From Clostridiales bacterium (GTDB lineage Bacteria; Bacillota; Clostridia; Christensenellales; Borkfalkiaceae), in NCBI GenBank assembly GCA_015055945.1, contig SVHH01000009.1, positions 1 through 40,897 of the forward strand: DNA of 40,897 bases, given 5' to 3'. The translations under genes were made by a program, and so were the position numbers. Shown piece after piece: positions 15,699 to 23,648 of the stretch (position 1 is the first letter of the stretch; each line of letters opens with the position of its first letter). The notes below the pieces were generated by a model that was given only the letters and a program-made list of their open reading frames with translations, did not search any database and was not told the DNA's origin.

Positions 15699-16462
15699 AC
15701 AACCGAATTATCAATTATTTGATAATCGGAAATAACCGAACCGTCGCTCGTAGTAAAGCACATAGTTGCTTGAGCACTGCAATATCCAACGGGGATATTA
15801 TGATAAACGCTGTCGTTTAAGCCCGCGTAAGCAAAGTCTAGCCCGCCGAGCACTGACTTAAAGTTTTTACTGTGAGTAATTTCAATGGTATATTTACCGT
15901 CTTCACCCTTGGTTACTTGAGTAACCTTGCCGTCGCAAGAAGCATATACACTGCCCTTACCAGAAAGAGTTATAACGCCTTCAGATAATTGCATATTAGC
16001 GCCGTCGTCAAGCGCGATTACGGGCGCAAACTCGTCGTAAGTGCGCGCGTCCACTTGTACCGTGTTTTGATTGCCGAATACTCCGCGTAAGAACACGTTT
16101 ATTCCGCTATCCGCATAAACTGCGTTGGTTAAAAATATAGTTGCAACGAGTAACCCTATGATAATCAATTGAACGCCGATTACCGAAACCTTAAACTTCT
16201 TTTTCTTTTCGACCACTTGTTCAATAGTCGGCTCGCTGAAATTTTCGTTTAATTCGTTTTGCTCTTCGGGTTGGTCGAATAAAGAAACTGCAGTTTCTTC
16301 TTGTTCTTCCATTTGCGCGTTTACCTTTTCAACCACTTCACGCTTTACTTGGTCGTGGTTGATTTTTTTTGCCTTGCGGCGTTTTTTTTGCGGTTTAAAT
16401 GTTACGCTTACCGTGTTTACTGGAATTTCAAGCATAGTTGCGTATTGCAATTTATCGTTCAT
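15686..16462 (-). CDS. spoIVFA: SpoIVFA-like protein with degenerate M23/LytM domain
   Basis: A 258-residue membrane protein expected to anchor and inhibit SpoIVFB until a forespore signal arrives. A charged cytosolic N-terminus of about 90 residues (Lys/Arg-rich, then Glu-rich) leads to one membrane segment (VIGVQLIIIGLLVATIFL). The outer part ends in a LytM/M23-like beta domain (GKVTQVTKGEDGKYTIEITH, about residues 178-240). The zinc-binding HxH of active peptidases is absent (LGGLDFAYAG in its place), as in SpoIVFA. AGGAG precedes the ATG. The operon with spoIVFB strongly supports the call. Confidence 0.82.
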   Translation of the reverse strand: MNDKLQYATMLEIPVNTVSVTFKPQKKRRKAKKINHDQVKREVVEKVNAQMEEQEETAVSLFDQPEEQNELNENFSEPTIEQVVEKKKKFKVSVIGVQLIIIGLLVATIFLTNAVYADSGINVFLRGVFGNQNTVQVDARTYDEFAPVIALDDGANMQLSEGVITLSGKGSVYASCDGKVTQVTKGEDGKYTIEITHSKNFKSVLGGLDFAYAGLNDSVYHNIPVGYCSAQATMCFTTSDGSVISDYQIIDNSVVWAV

Positions 16463-16490
16463 ATAAATTCTCCTTTTTGTTCGTCTATAA

Positions 16491-16521
16491 ATCTATATGA
16501 ACGCTTGTGCTTGTTTATTAC
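16491..16521 (-). promoter_or_regulatory. Possible sigma-E-type promoter for spoIVFA-spoIVFB
   Basis: On the minus strand a GTAATAA -35-like block (16521-16515) and a CATATAGAT -10-like block (16499-16491) are 15 bp apart. They resemble the sigma-E pattern (GHATATT, about 14 bp, CATACANT), which is expected for this operon. No sigma-A consensus is seen in the gap. Confidence 0.35.
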
Positions 16522-16557
16522 AAAAAAATCGACCGTCTTTTTATCAAAAACGGTCGA
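16522..16557 (-). terminator. Terminator after apgM
   Basis: CGACCGT / ACGGTCG stem (16530-16536 and 16550-16556) followed on the minus strand by a run of seven U. Confidence 0.85.
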
Positions 16558-16573
16558 ATTTATATTATTTTTA

Positions 16574-17785
16574 TTATTGCGCTAAGAATTTTTTGATTAA
16601 TTCCACACCCGACGAATAACTTGCGCCAGTTTTTTGTGCTTGTTCTTCATCATAAGACGTCGCACCGTTAGAAAGATTACGCTTGCTGTTGTAAATCATA
16701 TACGGTACGGGGTCTGAGCAGTGCGTCATAATCGACAAGGGCGTGGGATGGTCGGGCGCGATTAAAACAGCGAAGTCTTCGCCCATACTTTCCAAGCCTT
16801 CAATCACAGCCTTAACAACCTTTTGGTCAATTTGTTCGATAGAATAAATCTTGTTTTTAGTGTCGCCGTGATGTCCGCATTCATCGGGGGCTTCCATATG
16901 GATATAAACGTAATCTAAACCACTCTTTAACGCATCTAAACAAGCCTTTGCCTTACCGTCAAAGTTGGTGTCGTAATTACCAGTTGCGCCTTCAACTTCA
17001 ATAACGCGCATATCAGCAATTTTGCCTATACCTTTAAGAAGGTCAACAGCGGAAATAATGCCGCCCTTTAATCCAAATCTTTCTTCAAAATTTTGAAGTG
17101 CGGGTTTCGTTCCTTCCCCCCAAAACCAAAGTGAATTCGCGGGGTTTTTGCCATTTTCTATTCTCTTTTTATTTACTGGGTGGTCTTTTAATAGTGCGTG
17201 TGATTTTTCCATAAGGCGAAGAAGGTTTTTACCTTGTTCACTCTTAGGCAAGTATTCTTTTACGGGCTTACCAGTAATATCGTGCGGCGGAGTGCAATCG
17301 CCAGCGATAACGCCGTTTGCCATAACCAAACAATGGCGGTAACTTATACCAGCGTAAAGCGAATACACTTCATCGTTTAATTCTTTTGCAAGATATTCAA
17401 TAAGTTCTTTTGCTTCGGCAGTAGAAATTTCCCCCGCGCTATAATCAATCATTGTTTTATCGGCGTAATTTTCTTCGTTAGACACGGTAACCAAGTTTGC
17501 GCGAGCGGTTACGTCGGTATCTTTTAATTCAATACCGATAGATGCCGCTTCTAACGGAGAACGCCCAGTGTAACATTCTTTAGGGTCATAACCCAAAACT
17601 GAAAGGTTAGCAACGTCGCTGCCAGGTTTCATTCCGCAAGGCACGGTGCGGCAAAGCCCAACTTCACTCTTTTTTGCAAGCGCGTCCATAAATGGCTTAT
17701 TTGCGACCATAAGGGGCGTTTTATTGTCTAAAAACGGTTGGCGATAATCTGCCATACCGTCGCCTAAAATTACAACGTATTTCAT
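16574..17785 (-). CDS. apgM: Cofactor-independent phosphoglycerate mutase, archaeal-type ApgM
   Basis: A 403-residue alkaline-phosphatase-superfamily enzyme that should interconvert 3- and 2-phosphoglycerate. Metal-binding blocks are LGDGMADY at the start (Asp), the phosphate-accepting Ser in GSDVANLSVLGYD (about residues 58-70), YTGRSPLEAA, HMEAPDECGHHGD (about 295) and APDHPTP (about 345). The subfamily seen in Clostridia and Bacteroides has also been proposed to include homoserine kinases, so the substrate is not certain. The ATG at 17785 has GGAG 6 bp upstream; a TTG 12 bases earlier overlaps that site. It overlaps the ung stop by one base (TAATG), so the two are coupled. Confidence 0.9.
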   Translation of the reverse strand: MKYVVILGDGMADYRQPFLDNKTPLMVANKPFMDALAKKSEVGLCRTVPCGMKPGSDVANLSVLGYDPKECYTGRSPLEAASIGIELKDTDVTARANLVTVSNEENYADKTMIDYSAGEISTAEAKELIEYLAKELNDEVYSLYAGISYRHCLVMANGVIAGDCTPPHDITGKPVKEYLPKSEQGKNLLRLMEKSHALLKDHPVNKKRIENGKNPANSLWFWGEGTKPALQNFEERFGLKGGIISAVDLLKGIGKIADMRVIEVEGATGNYDTNFDGKAKACLDALKSGLDYVYIHMEAPDECGHHGDTKNKIYSIEQIDQKVVKAVIEGLESMGEDFAVLIAPDHPTPLSIMTHCSDPVPYMIYNSKRNLSNGATSYDEEQAQKTGASYSSGVELIKKFLAQ

Positions 17786-18450
17786 TATAAACTCCAATCA
17801 ATCGGCTGTATGCCGTGTTTAATTAAATATTCGTTAGTTTTTACAAAATGCCCGCACCCGAAAAATCCGTTATACGCGGATAATGGGCTTGGGTGTGCAC
17901 ATTCTAAAACAAGATGTTTATTCGTGTCGATAAGCGGTTTTTTACTGCGAGCGTTTCCACCCCAAAGCAAGAACACAACGTGCTCTTTTTGGTCGGAAAT
18001 CTTTTTTATTATAGCGTCGGTGAAAAATTCCCAGCCCTTGCCTTTATGCGAATTTGCTTGATGGGCGCGCACGGTTAAAACGGCGTTAAGTAACAGCACG
18101 CCTTGCTTTGCCCAGCCAGACAAATTACCAGTATTTTTTGGTGGAATACCCGTTTCCGCATAGAGTTCTTTATACATATTGACAAGCGACGGCGGAACTT
18201 GAATACCGTCGGGCACGGAAAATGACAGCCCCATCGCTTGACCTTCGTTATGATAGGGGTCTTGGCCTAAAAGCACCACTTTAAGATTATCGAACGACGT
18301 GTACTTCATACTGTTAAATATATCGTACATAGACGGATAAACGGTGTGGTTAGAATATTCGGTTTTAAGGAATTCTCTAAGCGTTAGGTATTCTGGTGAA
18401 GAAAACTCTTGCGCTAAGATTTCATCCCATTGTTCAGTTATTTTTATCAT
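17785..18450 (-). CDS. ung: Uracil-DNA glycosylase, family 1
   Basis: A 221-residue base-excision repair enzyme that removes uracil from DNA. The water-activating Asp64 lies in GQDPYH, and His186 lies in HPSPLS, both hallmark motifs. Between them are the LLLNAVLTVRAHQANSH and FLLWGGNARSKK blocks. Length matches family 1 enzymes. There is no strong ribosome site before the ATG at 18450; a TTGTCA / TATATT promoter-like pair precedes it by about 40 nt. It is followed, with a 1-bp overlap, by apgM. Confidence 0.97.
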   Translation of the reverse strand: MIKITEQWDEILAQEFSSPEYLTLREFLKTEYSNHTVYPSMYDIFNSMKYTSFDNLKVVLLGQDPYHNEGQAMGLSFSVPDGIQVPPSLVNMYKELYAETGIPPKNTGNLSGWAKQGVLLLNAVLTVRAHQANSHKGKGWEFFTDAIIKKISDQKEHVVFLLWGGNARSKKPLIDTNKHLVLECAHPSPLSAYNGFFGCGHFVKTNEYLIKHGIQPIDWSL

Positions 18451-18496
18451 AATGCTATAACAAGTTATCTTATTGAATATATAATACCATTTTCCT

Positions 18497-18525
18497 TTGA
18501 CAAAATCAATTTAATTTAATATAAT
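18497..18525 (+). promoter_or_regulatory. Sigma-A promoter for mntP
   Basis: TTGACA (18497-18502), a 17-bp spacer and TATAAT (18520-18525). The leader would be about 27 nt, too short for a riboswitch. Confidence 0.85.
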
Positions 18526-18558
18526 TAAAAAACATTATTTACCTATATAGGAGAAAAC

Positions 18559-19152
18559 ATGAACGTTTTTGACGTTATTTTAATAGGACTTGCACTATCC
18601 ATAGACGCGTGCGCGATAACTATTTCTAACTGTGCAACCTATAAGGATACTCTAACAAAGAAGAAAGAATTATATATGCCCGTATCCTTTGCATTATTCC
18701 AAGGCTTAATGCCGTTAATAGGTTATTTGATAGGCTGTGCGTGCGCTTCGCTTATTTCGTCTTTCACAAAATATCTTACGGCGGCTATTTTCTTAATTCT
18801 TGCTATAAAAATTGTAATTGACATCATTAAGGAAAACAAAGAAGTTGTAATCACTAAAGAAGACGTTAAAAAGGAAAAAGCACCGTTTACCTTATGGCTA
18901 ACCATAGTGCAAGCGGTTGCAACCAGTATTGACGCGCTCGCGTGCGGCGTAACCTTTATCGACTACACCTTGCCCGAAGTTTTCACAGCCATTGCTATAA
19001 TCGCCAGCACGACTTTTATTCTAGTATTTGCAGCACTTTTCTTTGGAAAATCGCTCGGCAAACTTTTCGGCAAATACGCAGAGTGGTTTGGCGCAGGTAT
19101 TTTATTTTTGCTTGCTTTTAAGTCACTATTGGAAGCAACTGGAATTGTTTAA
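18559..19152 (+). CDS. mntP: Manganese efflux pump MntP
   Basis: A 197-residue inner-membrane exporter of Mn2+. It has six hydrophobic segments in two repeats, each with the family's acidic membrane motif: LALSIDACAITIS (about residues 10-22) and ATSIDALACGV (about 120-130). AGGAG precedes the ATG. It is monocistronic, between its own promoter and a strong terminator. Many mntP genes sit behind a yybP-ykoY riboswitch; this one does not, although that riboswitch occurs 13 kb away before the P-type ATPase. Calcium or another divalent ion is possible but less likely. Confidence 0.93.
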   Translation: MNVFDVILIGLALSIDACAITISNCATYKDTLTKKKELYMPVSFALFQGLMPLIGYLIGCACASLISSFTKYLTAAIFLILAIKIVIDIIKENKEVVITKEDVKKEKAPFTLWLTIVQAVATSIDALACGVTFIDYTLPEVFTAIAIIASTTFILVFAALFFGKSLGKLFGKYAEWFGAGILFLLAFKSLLEATGIV

Positions 19153-19162
19153 CGAAAAAACT

Positions 19163-19193
19163 AAAAGCCTTTCGAAATTCGAAAGGCTTTTTT
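19163..19193 (+). terminator. Bidirectional terminator between mntP and yihY
   Basis: A 14-base near-perfect palindrome built on AAAGCCTTTCGA / TCGAAAGGCTTT with T-runs on the plus strand and A-runs on the 5' side. It separates convergent genes. Confidence 0.9.
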
Positions 19194-19195
19194 AT

Positions 19196-19990
19196 TTAAC
19201 TTAAAGAGCGTTTTCTAAAAATATTTGCATTTATTATTACACCTATTACCATACTTATCATAATGATATAAGTCCAAAGCAAAAATACTATTATCCCCGC
19301 TAAACTTCCATAAAAGGCGTTGTAAGAGTTAAAAAGCCTTAAGTAAATTGCAAACCCAAGCGTTCCTAAAACAACGGCAAAAAGCGAAAATAAACTACCT
19401 AGTGCTACTTGCCCAACTTTAAGTTTTACGGGGCTTATGAAAAGATTTAATAAAATTATTATAACAAAACTTACTATTATTACGGAAAAAGCAATTGATA
19501 CAGCGGTTAAAAGTTCCCTTAAATCGTCAACTAAAAATGAAAAAGAAAAAAGGTTTTCGCCAAAAGCGACTGCAAACGAACACACTAAAAATATCAAAAA
19601 AAGCACAATGATGGCAAAAAACGCAAACAAGTAGCGCATAGCACCCCTTTTCGACATTGATTTTTGCGCGTAAATATGCTCGCCGTCCTTACCCATTTGA
19701 TTGAGTAGCCTTATGCACGAATAAATTGCGGAAAACACGAATAATAAAGTTGCACCCTTAGACGCGGTTTGCGCCGTGTTTATAATGCTTTCGCTTGCGG
19801 GGCGGAATTCTACTGGCAATCTTGATGCAAGGTCTTTAGTTATGTCCACTCCGAACACACCGAACGCGGTAAACAGCAAAAATACAAGCGGGATAACCGA
19901 CGTTAAAAAGTAATACACCCACGCGCCCGCAACAGTGGTAAGCCGTTTTTCCGAAAGGGTTTTATTTATCCTTTTGATAAACTTTTTCAT
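19196..19990 (-). CDS. YihY/virulence factor BrkB-family membrane protein
   Basis: A 264-residue polytopic membrane protein with about six hydrophobic segments. The family signature YNAFYGSLAGIIVFLLWTYI is near the C-terminus (about residues 225-245), and the N-terminal VAGAWVYYFLTSVIPLVFLL segment is typical. The biochemical role is not known; it was long misannotated as RNase BN. The ATG at 19990 is chosen from the family alignment. No ribosome site lies upstream, because the U-tract of the pfkB terminator ends only 3 bases before the start. Expression may depend on read-through or on an alternative TTG start 27 bases upstream. Confidence 0.9.
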   Translation of the reverse strand: MKKFIKRINKTLSEKRLTTVAGAWVYYFLTSVIPLVFLLFTAFGVFGVDITKDLASRLPVEFRPASESIINTAQTASKGATLLFVFSAIYSCIRLLNQMGKDGEHIYAQKSMSKRGAMRYLFAFFAIIVLFLIFLVCSFAVAFGENLFSFSFLVDDLRELLTAVSIAFSVIIVSFVIIILLNLFISPVKLKVGQVALGSLFSLFAVVLGTLGFAIYLRLFNSYNAFYGSLAGIIVFLLWTYIIMISMVIGVIINANIFRKRSLS

Positions 19991-19993
19991 AAT

Positions 19994-20024
19994 AAAAACA
20001 GTTTGCGTTATCCGCAAACTGTTT
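19994..20024 (-). terminator. Terminator after pfkB, abutting the yihY start
   Basis: AAACAGTTTGCG / CGCAAACTGTTT with a 5-nt loop and five U on the minus strand. The U-tract stops 3 bases before the yihY ATG. Confidence 0.85.
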
Positions 20025-20032
20025 ATACTTTT

Positions 20033-20959
20033 TTATATTTTTTGAGTGAAAATCTTAGAATAGATTTCTTTGTATTTGTCCTTGTAGAAAAGGTTAGTAC
20101 CGCTAGTAGTTACCGATGCCGTTCCAGCCGCAACGCTCATCTTCAAAATTTCGTGCATAGGCACGCCTTGAATTAAGCCCACGCAAGCAGCCGCAACCAT
20201 ACAATCTCCAGCACCCACGGTTGAATTTACCGCAACCGACGCTGACTTGCAAAAATAACTTTCAGTTCCGTTGGTAAGCACCGCGCCGTCAGAGCCTAAG
20301 GACACCAAAACGTTTTTAACGCCCTTGTCGATATACTTATACGCCGCCCACACAATATCTTTAAGGTCAACAACCGATTCGCCCGCAAAGTTTTCTAACT
20401 CTCTAAGGTTAGGCTTTGCCATAAACAATTCACGGCTACCTATCGCCGCAAGCATATTTTCCTTTTCGGTGTCTACTATAACCTTAACAGATTTTGGGAT
20501 AACTTTCAATACTTCGCCGTAAAACTCTGGACTTACGCCTTTAGGTAAACTTCCACTCATAACGGCAACTTCACAAGAAGGCGCAACTTCTTTTACCAAA
20601 TCGATAAGCGCAAGTTGTTTTTCTCTTTCAACCGTTTCGCCCCTATCGTTTATTTCGGTAAGCATAGAGCGTTTATCGATAATTTTATAGTTTACTCTCG
20701 CGTTGCCCTTATTGTAAATAAACTTATGCTGAACTCCTTCCTTTTCAAGAACGTGTTCAAACATTCTGCCGTGATTTTCGAACATAAACCCAGTTGAAAA
20801 ACTCTTTTCACCAAGTCTTGCCACACCCACGGCAACGTTTAACGCTTTGCCCGAATAAGTTTCCACCTTGCTGTCTATCTTGTTAAGCATACCCACGTTT
20901 AAACTATCCAGTTCAATAGTGCAGTCAATGCTCGGATTCGGACATATCGTAAGAATCAT
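20033..20959 (-). CDS. pfkB: PfkB-family sugar-phosphate kinase (1-phosphofructokinase/tagatose-6-phosphate kinase type)
   Basis: A 308-residue cytosolic ribokinase-fold kinase. The N-terminus MILTICPNPSIDCTIEL is typical of FruK/LacC enzymes. The substrate-binding block is GKALNVAVGVARLG, where GKGxNVA is usual; the second Gly is Ala here. The catalytic base and anion hole are in STVGAGDCMVAA (Asp about residue 251). The likely reaction is ATP-dependent phosphorylation of fructose-1-phosphate or tagatose-6-phosphate. No PTS genes are adjacent, so the sugar is undecided. AGGAGA precedes the ATG. It lies 38 bp after the EF-G-like gene, with a GCGCTT / AAGCGC hairpin in the gap (20976-20996). 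Confidence 0.88.
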   Translation of the reverse strand: MILTICPNPSIDCTIELDSLNVGMLNKIDSKVETYSGKALNVAVGVARLGEKSFSTGFMFENHGRMFEHVLEKEGVQHKFIYNKGNARVNYKIIDKRSMLTEINDRGETVEREKQLALIDLVKEVAPSCEVAVMSGSLPKGVSPEFYGEVLKVIPKSVKVIVDTEKENMLAAIGSRELFMAKPNLRELENFAGESVVDLKDIVWAAYKYIDKGVKNVLVSLGSDGAVLTNGTESYFCKSASVAVNSTVGAGDCMVAAACVGLIQGVPMHEILKMSVAAGTASVTTSGTNLFYKDKYKEIYSKIFTQKI

Positions 20960-20997
20960 TTATACCATCTCCTATGCGCTTTTATTTATTAAGCGCG

Positions 20998-23058
20998 TTA
21001 TTTGTTGGCTTCGGCAATAATTTTTTCTTGTGCGGAGAAGGGAACTTCTTCGTAAGATAAGAATTCTTGAGAATACTTGCCTCTGCCTTGCGTCATACTT
21101 CTCAAGTCAGTAGCGTACTTAAGCATTTCAACAAGCGGTGCTTCAGCGGTAATTTCTTGTAAGCCGTCAACCGTTTCCATACCCAAAATTCTACCGCGAC
21201 GCTTATTCATATCGCCTAAAATATCGCCAGTGTAGTTATCGGGAACTGTAATCTTATATGAATAAATAGGCTCTAAAATAACTGGTTTTGCCTTTCTAAC
21301 CGCTTCATCATAAGCGAGTTTTGCAGCGGAAACGAACGCAACTTCTTTACTGTCTACGGGGTGATATTTACCGTCGAAAAGCGTGCACTTTAAGTTAACC
21401 ATAGGATAACCTGCAAGTACGCCCTTTTGGATGGCTTCTCTCAAGCCCTTTTCAACCGCAGGGATAAATTGCTTAGGTACTGAACCGCCAACCGTTTCGT
21501 CAACGAATTCAAATACACCGTCTGCCGCGCCAGATTCAAATCTAATATTAACAACGCCGAATTGACCTGCGCCGCCAGTTTGCTTTTTGTGTTTGCCTTC
21601 GCCTTCAGCCTTGCCAGTAATAGTTTCTTTGAAAGCAACCTTGGGGTCAGCAAGAACTGCTTCGCAACCGAATTTAGCCTTTAACTTCTTGCAAAGGATT
21701 TCTAAGTGAGTTTCGCCTTGACCGCGAATAACCGTTTCACCAGTATCTTTATCTTTTTCAACCTTAAAGGTAAGGTCTTCTTCTGCTAAACGGTTAAAAC
21801 CTTGGAATACTTTGTCTTCTTCGCCAGACTTAGCCGCAGAAATCTTCATAGTAAGAACAGGCTTGGGGAAAACTATATCGTAATATTTAATCTTGAACTT
21901 TTCATCACAGAGTGTGTCGCTAGTGTTGGTGTTAACGAGTTTGTTAACCGCACCGATATCGCCCGCAACGAGTTCGTCAACGGGTTCTTGTTTTTTACCT
22001 TTCATAACGTAAAGCCCGTTGATGCGTTCCTTTTCGCCAGTAGTTGAGTTATAAACGGTCATACCACTCTTTAAAGAACCGGTAAACACTCTAATCATAT
22101 TGAGTTTACCAACGAAAGGATCGGCAACGGTTTTGAATACTTGCGCAGAGAAAGGCTTGTCTTCTTCACAAACGATAGAATGAATTTCACCGTTTTCATC
22201 AGTAGCCATAACCGGTCTTCTTTCAAACGGAGACGGAAGAAGGTCAACTATTTCATACATAACGTTCAAAACACCCATGTTTTGAAGTGCAGAGCCGCCC
22301 ATAATCGGAATAGTTTCACCAGCACAAAGCCCCGCTCTAATACCCGCAACTACTTCATCGTTAGTAAGAGTGCCTTCGTCAAAGAACTTGTTGAGAAGTT
22401 CTTCACTGGTTTCAGCAGCCGCTTCAATAAGCGCGTCTTTCAAAGTCTTAACGTCATCTTCCATGCCCGCGGGTACTTCCACTTGTTGTCTGCCGCCGGG
22501 AGAGAATTCAAACGCTTTACCAGAGATTACTGAAACGTAACCTTTCATCTTACCATCACGCATAATCGGTAAGTGAGTAGGAGAAATTTTTCTGCCGTAT
22601 TTAGCGCGGAATGCTTCAACCGTGCCAACGTAATTGCTGTTTTCTTTATCAACACCGTTTACGAAAATCATAAGCGGAATATGGCGGCGCAAGCAATAAT
22701 CAATAGATTTTTCCGCACCAACAGAGAGCGTGCCGTTAGCATCCGCAACGAGTATTGCTGAGCCTACCGCGCGCATTGCTTCTTCAAATTCGCCTTCAAA
22801 ATCATAAAAACCAGGTACGTCTACGATGTTGATTTTACAGTCTTCCCAATATGTATAAGCACATGCTAAAGAGATAGATATACCCCTTTGCATTTCTTGA
22901 TCGTCATAATCCATAACGGTATTTTTTTCAGTAGTTTTACCAAGTCTGTCAATTGACTTACCGTTAAATAAAATTGCTTCCGCAAGAGAAGTTTTACCAC
23001 TTCCGCTGTGCCCTATTATAGCAACGTTCCTTATTTTATCAGATGTAATTTTGCCCAT
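20998..23058 (-). CDS. EF-G-like translational GTPase paralogue (FusA2 type)
   Basis: A 686-residue protein with the five-domain layout of elongation factor G, but altered nucleotide motifs. G1 is GHSGSGKT (residues 16-23) instead of GHIDAGKT. G3 is DVPGFYDF (80-87), so the catalytic His of DTPGH is Phe84. G4 is NGVD (134-137) instead of NKxD, which weakens the expected guanine specificity. The domain IV region (about 450-570, near KETITGKAEGEGKHKKQTGG) and the C-terminal domain are kept. It matches EF-G-like proteins such as mycobacterial FusA2, whose function is not settled. It is not the canonical fusA, which normally sits with rpsL and rpsG. It has its own promoter and precedes pfkB. Confidence 0.88.
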   Translation of the reverse strand: MGKITSDKIRNVAIIGHSGSGKTSLAEAILFNGKSIDRLGKTTEKNTVMDYDDQEMQRGISISLACAYTYWEDCKINIVDVPGFYDFEGEFEEAMRAVGSAILVADANGTLSVGAEKSIDYCLRRHIPLMIFVNGVDKENSNYVGTVEAFRAKYGRKISPTHLPIMRDGKMKGYVSVISGKAFEFSPGGRQQVEVPAGMEDDVKTLKDALIEAAAETSEELLNKFFDEGTLTNDEVVAGIRAGLCAGETIPIMGGSALQNMGVLNVMYEIVDLLPSPFERRPVMATDENGEIHSIVCEEDKPFSAQVFKTVADPFVGKLNMIRVFTGSLKSGMTVYNSTTGEKERINGLYVMKGKKQEPVDELVAGDIGAVNKLVNTNTSDTLCDEKFKIKYYDIVFPKPVLTMKISAAKSGEEDKVFQGFNRLAEEDLTFKVEKDKDTGETVIRGQGETHLEILCKKLKAKFGCEAVLADPKVAFKETITGKAEGEGKHKKQTGGAGQFGVVNIRFESGAADGVFEFVDETVGGSVPKQFIPAVEKGLREAIQKGVLAGYPMVNLKCTLFDGKYHPVDSKEVAFVSAAKLAYDEAVRKAKPVILEPIYSYKITVPDNYTGDILGDMNKRRGRILGMETVDGLQEITAEAPLVEMLKYATDLRSMTQGRGKYSQEFLSYEEVPFSAQEKIIAEANK

Positions 23059-23121
23059 GATTATGTCCCCCTTAAATTTGTGTTACATGGTATACTATTA
23101 TCGCCTGCTGCGATTATATTC

Positions 23122-23150
23122 ATTATAAACCAAAAAGCAACACTTTTCAA
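23122..23150 (-). promoter_or_regulatory. Sigma-A promoter for the EF-G-like gene
   Basis: TTGAAA (23150-23145), a 17-bp spacer and TATAAT (23127-23122) on the minus strand, with a leader of about 57 nt. An AGGGGG ribosome site follows. Confidence 0.78.
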
Positions 23151-23193
23151 GGGGGTTTTAAAAATTAGTTTGTATTTTTTTGTAAATTAGTTA

Positions 23194-23574
23194 CTAATAA
23201 TCATTATCGTCGAAAGCAGAAGAAAATTCGGCAGCGGAAATGCCCCTATTGTCATCGTTTCTAGGTTGGGGCTTGCACGGCGGCGGACACGGCGGGCGCT
23301 TTTGCGGTTTTTTAGGCGGCGGATAATCTTCACTACACCTAATATCAACCAAGATTACGTCCCCACCGATTTTAACTATTTTTCTATCTTCAATATAAAT
23401 TTCCGTTTTATCAAAAACACGGAAAAGTTTGCAAGTTCTTCGTCCCGGCACGAAAATTCCTATAAGTCGCCCTTCGGGGAAAACTAGTTTTATATCCGTA
23501 ACGCGCCCTAAACATCTACCGTCGGTTACGTTTATAACGTCCTTTTTGGTTAAATCTTTATAAGTTAGTTCCAT
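23194..23574 (-). CDS. YlmC/YmxH-family PRC-barrel sporulation protein
   Basis: A 126-residue protein. The first 80 residues form a PRC-barrel (TYKDLTKKDVINVTDGRCLG, then KIGGDVILVDI) as in the YlmC/YmxH family, which is linked to sporulation in Firmicutes and of unknown mechanism. The C-terminal 40 residues are a Pro/Lys/Cys-rich extension (PPPKKPQKRPPCPPPCKP) and a disordered tail, longer than in the usual family member. In many Clostridia the gene follows sigG, as here, with a terminator between the two. Confidence 0.85.
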   Translation of the reverse strand: MELTYKDLTKKDVINVTDGRCLGRVTDIKLVFPEGRLIGIFVPGRRTCKLFRVFDKTEIYIEDRKIVKIGGDVILVDIRCSEDYPPPKKPQKRPPCPPPCKPQPRNDDNRGISAAEFSSAFDDNDY

Positions 23575-23609
23575 AATACCAAGTTATGATTTTTGCGCCT
23601 ATAAAATGC

Positions 23610-23640
23610 AAAAAGACAGCCGTTTTTAACAGCCGTCTTT
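23610..23640 (-). terminator. Terminator after sigG
   Basis: On the minus strand AAAGACGGC pairs with GCTGTCTTT through one G-U, followed by U's. It separates sigG from ylmC. Confidence 0.75.
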
Positions 23641-23648
23641 GTACACTT

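Noticed and set aside
22141-22533. Plus-strand open frame of 130 codons inside the EF-G-like gene
   Set aside because: Antisense to a conserved coding region, no ribosome site, no recognisable domain.
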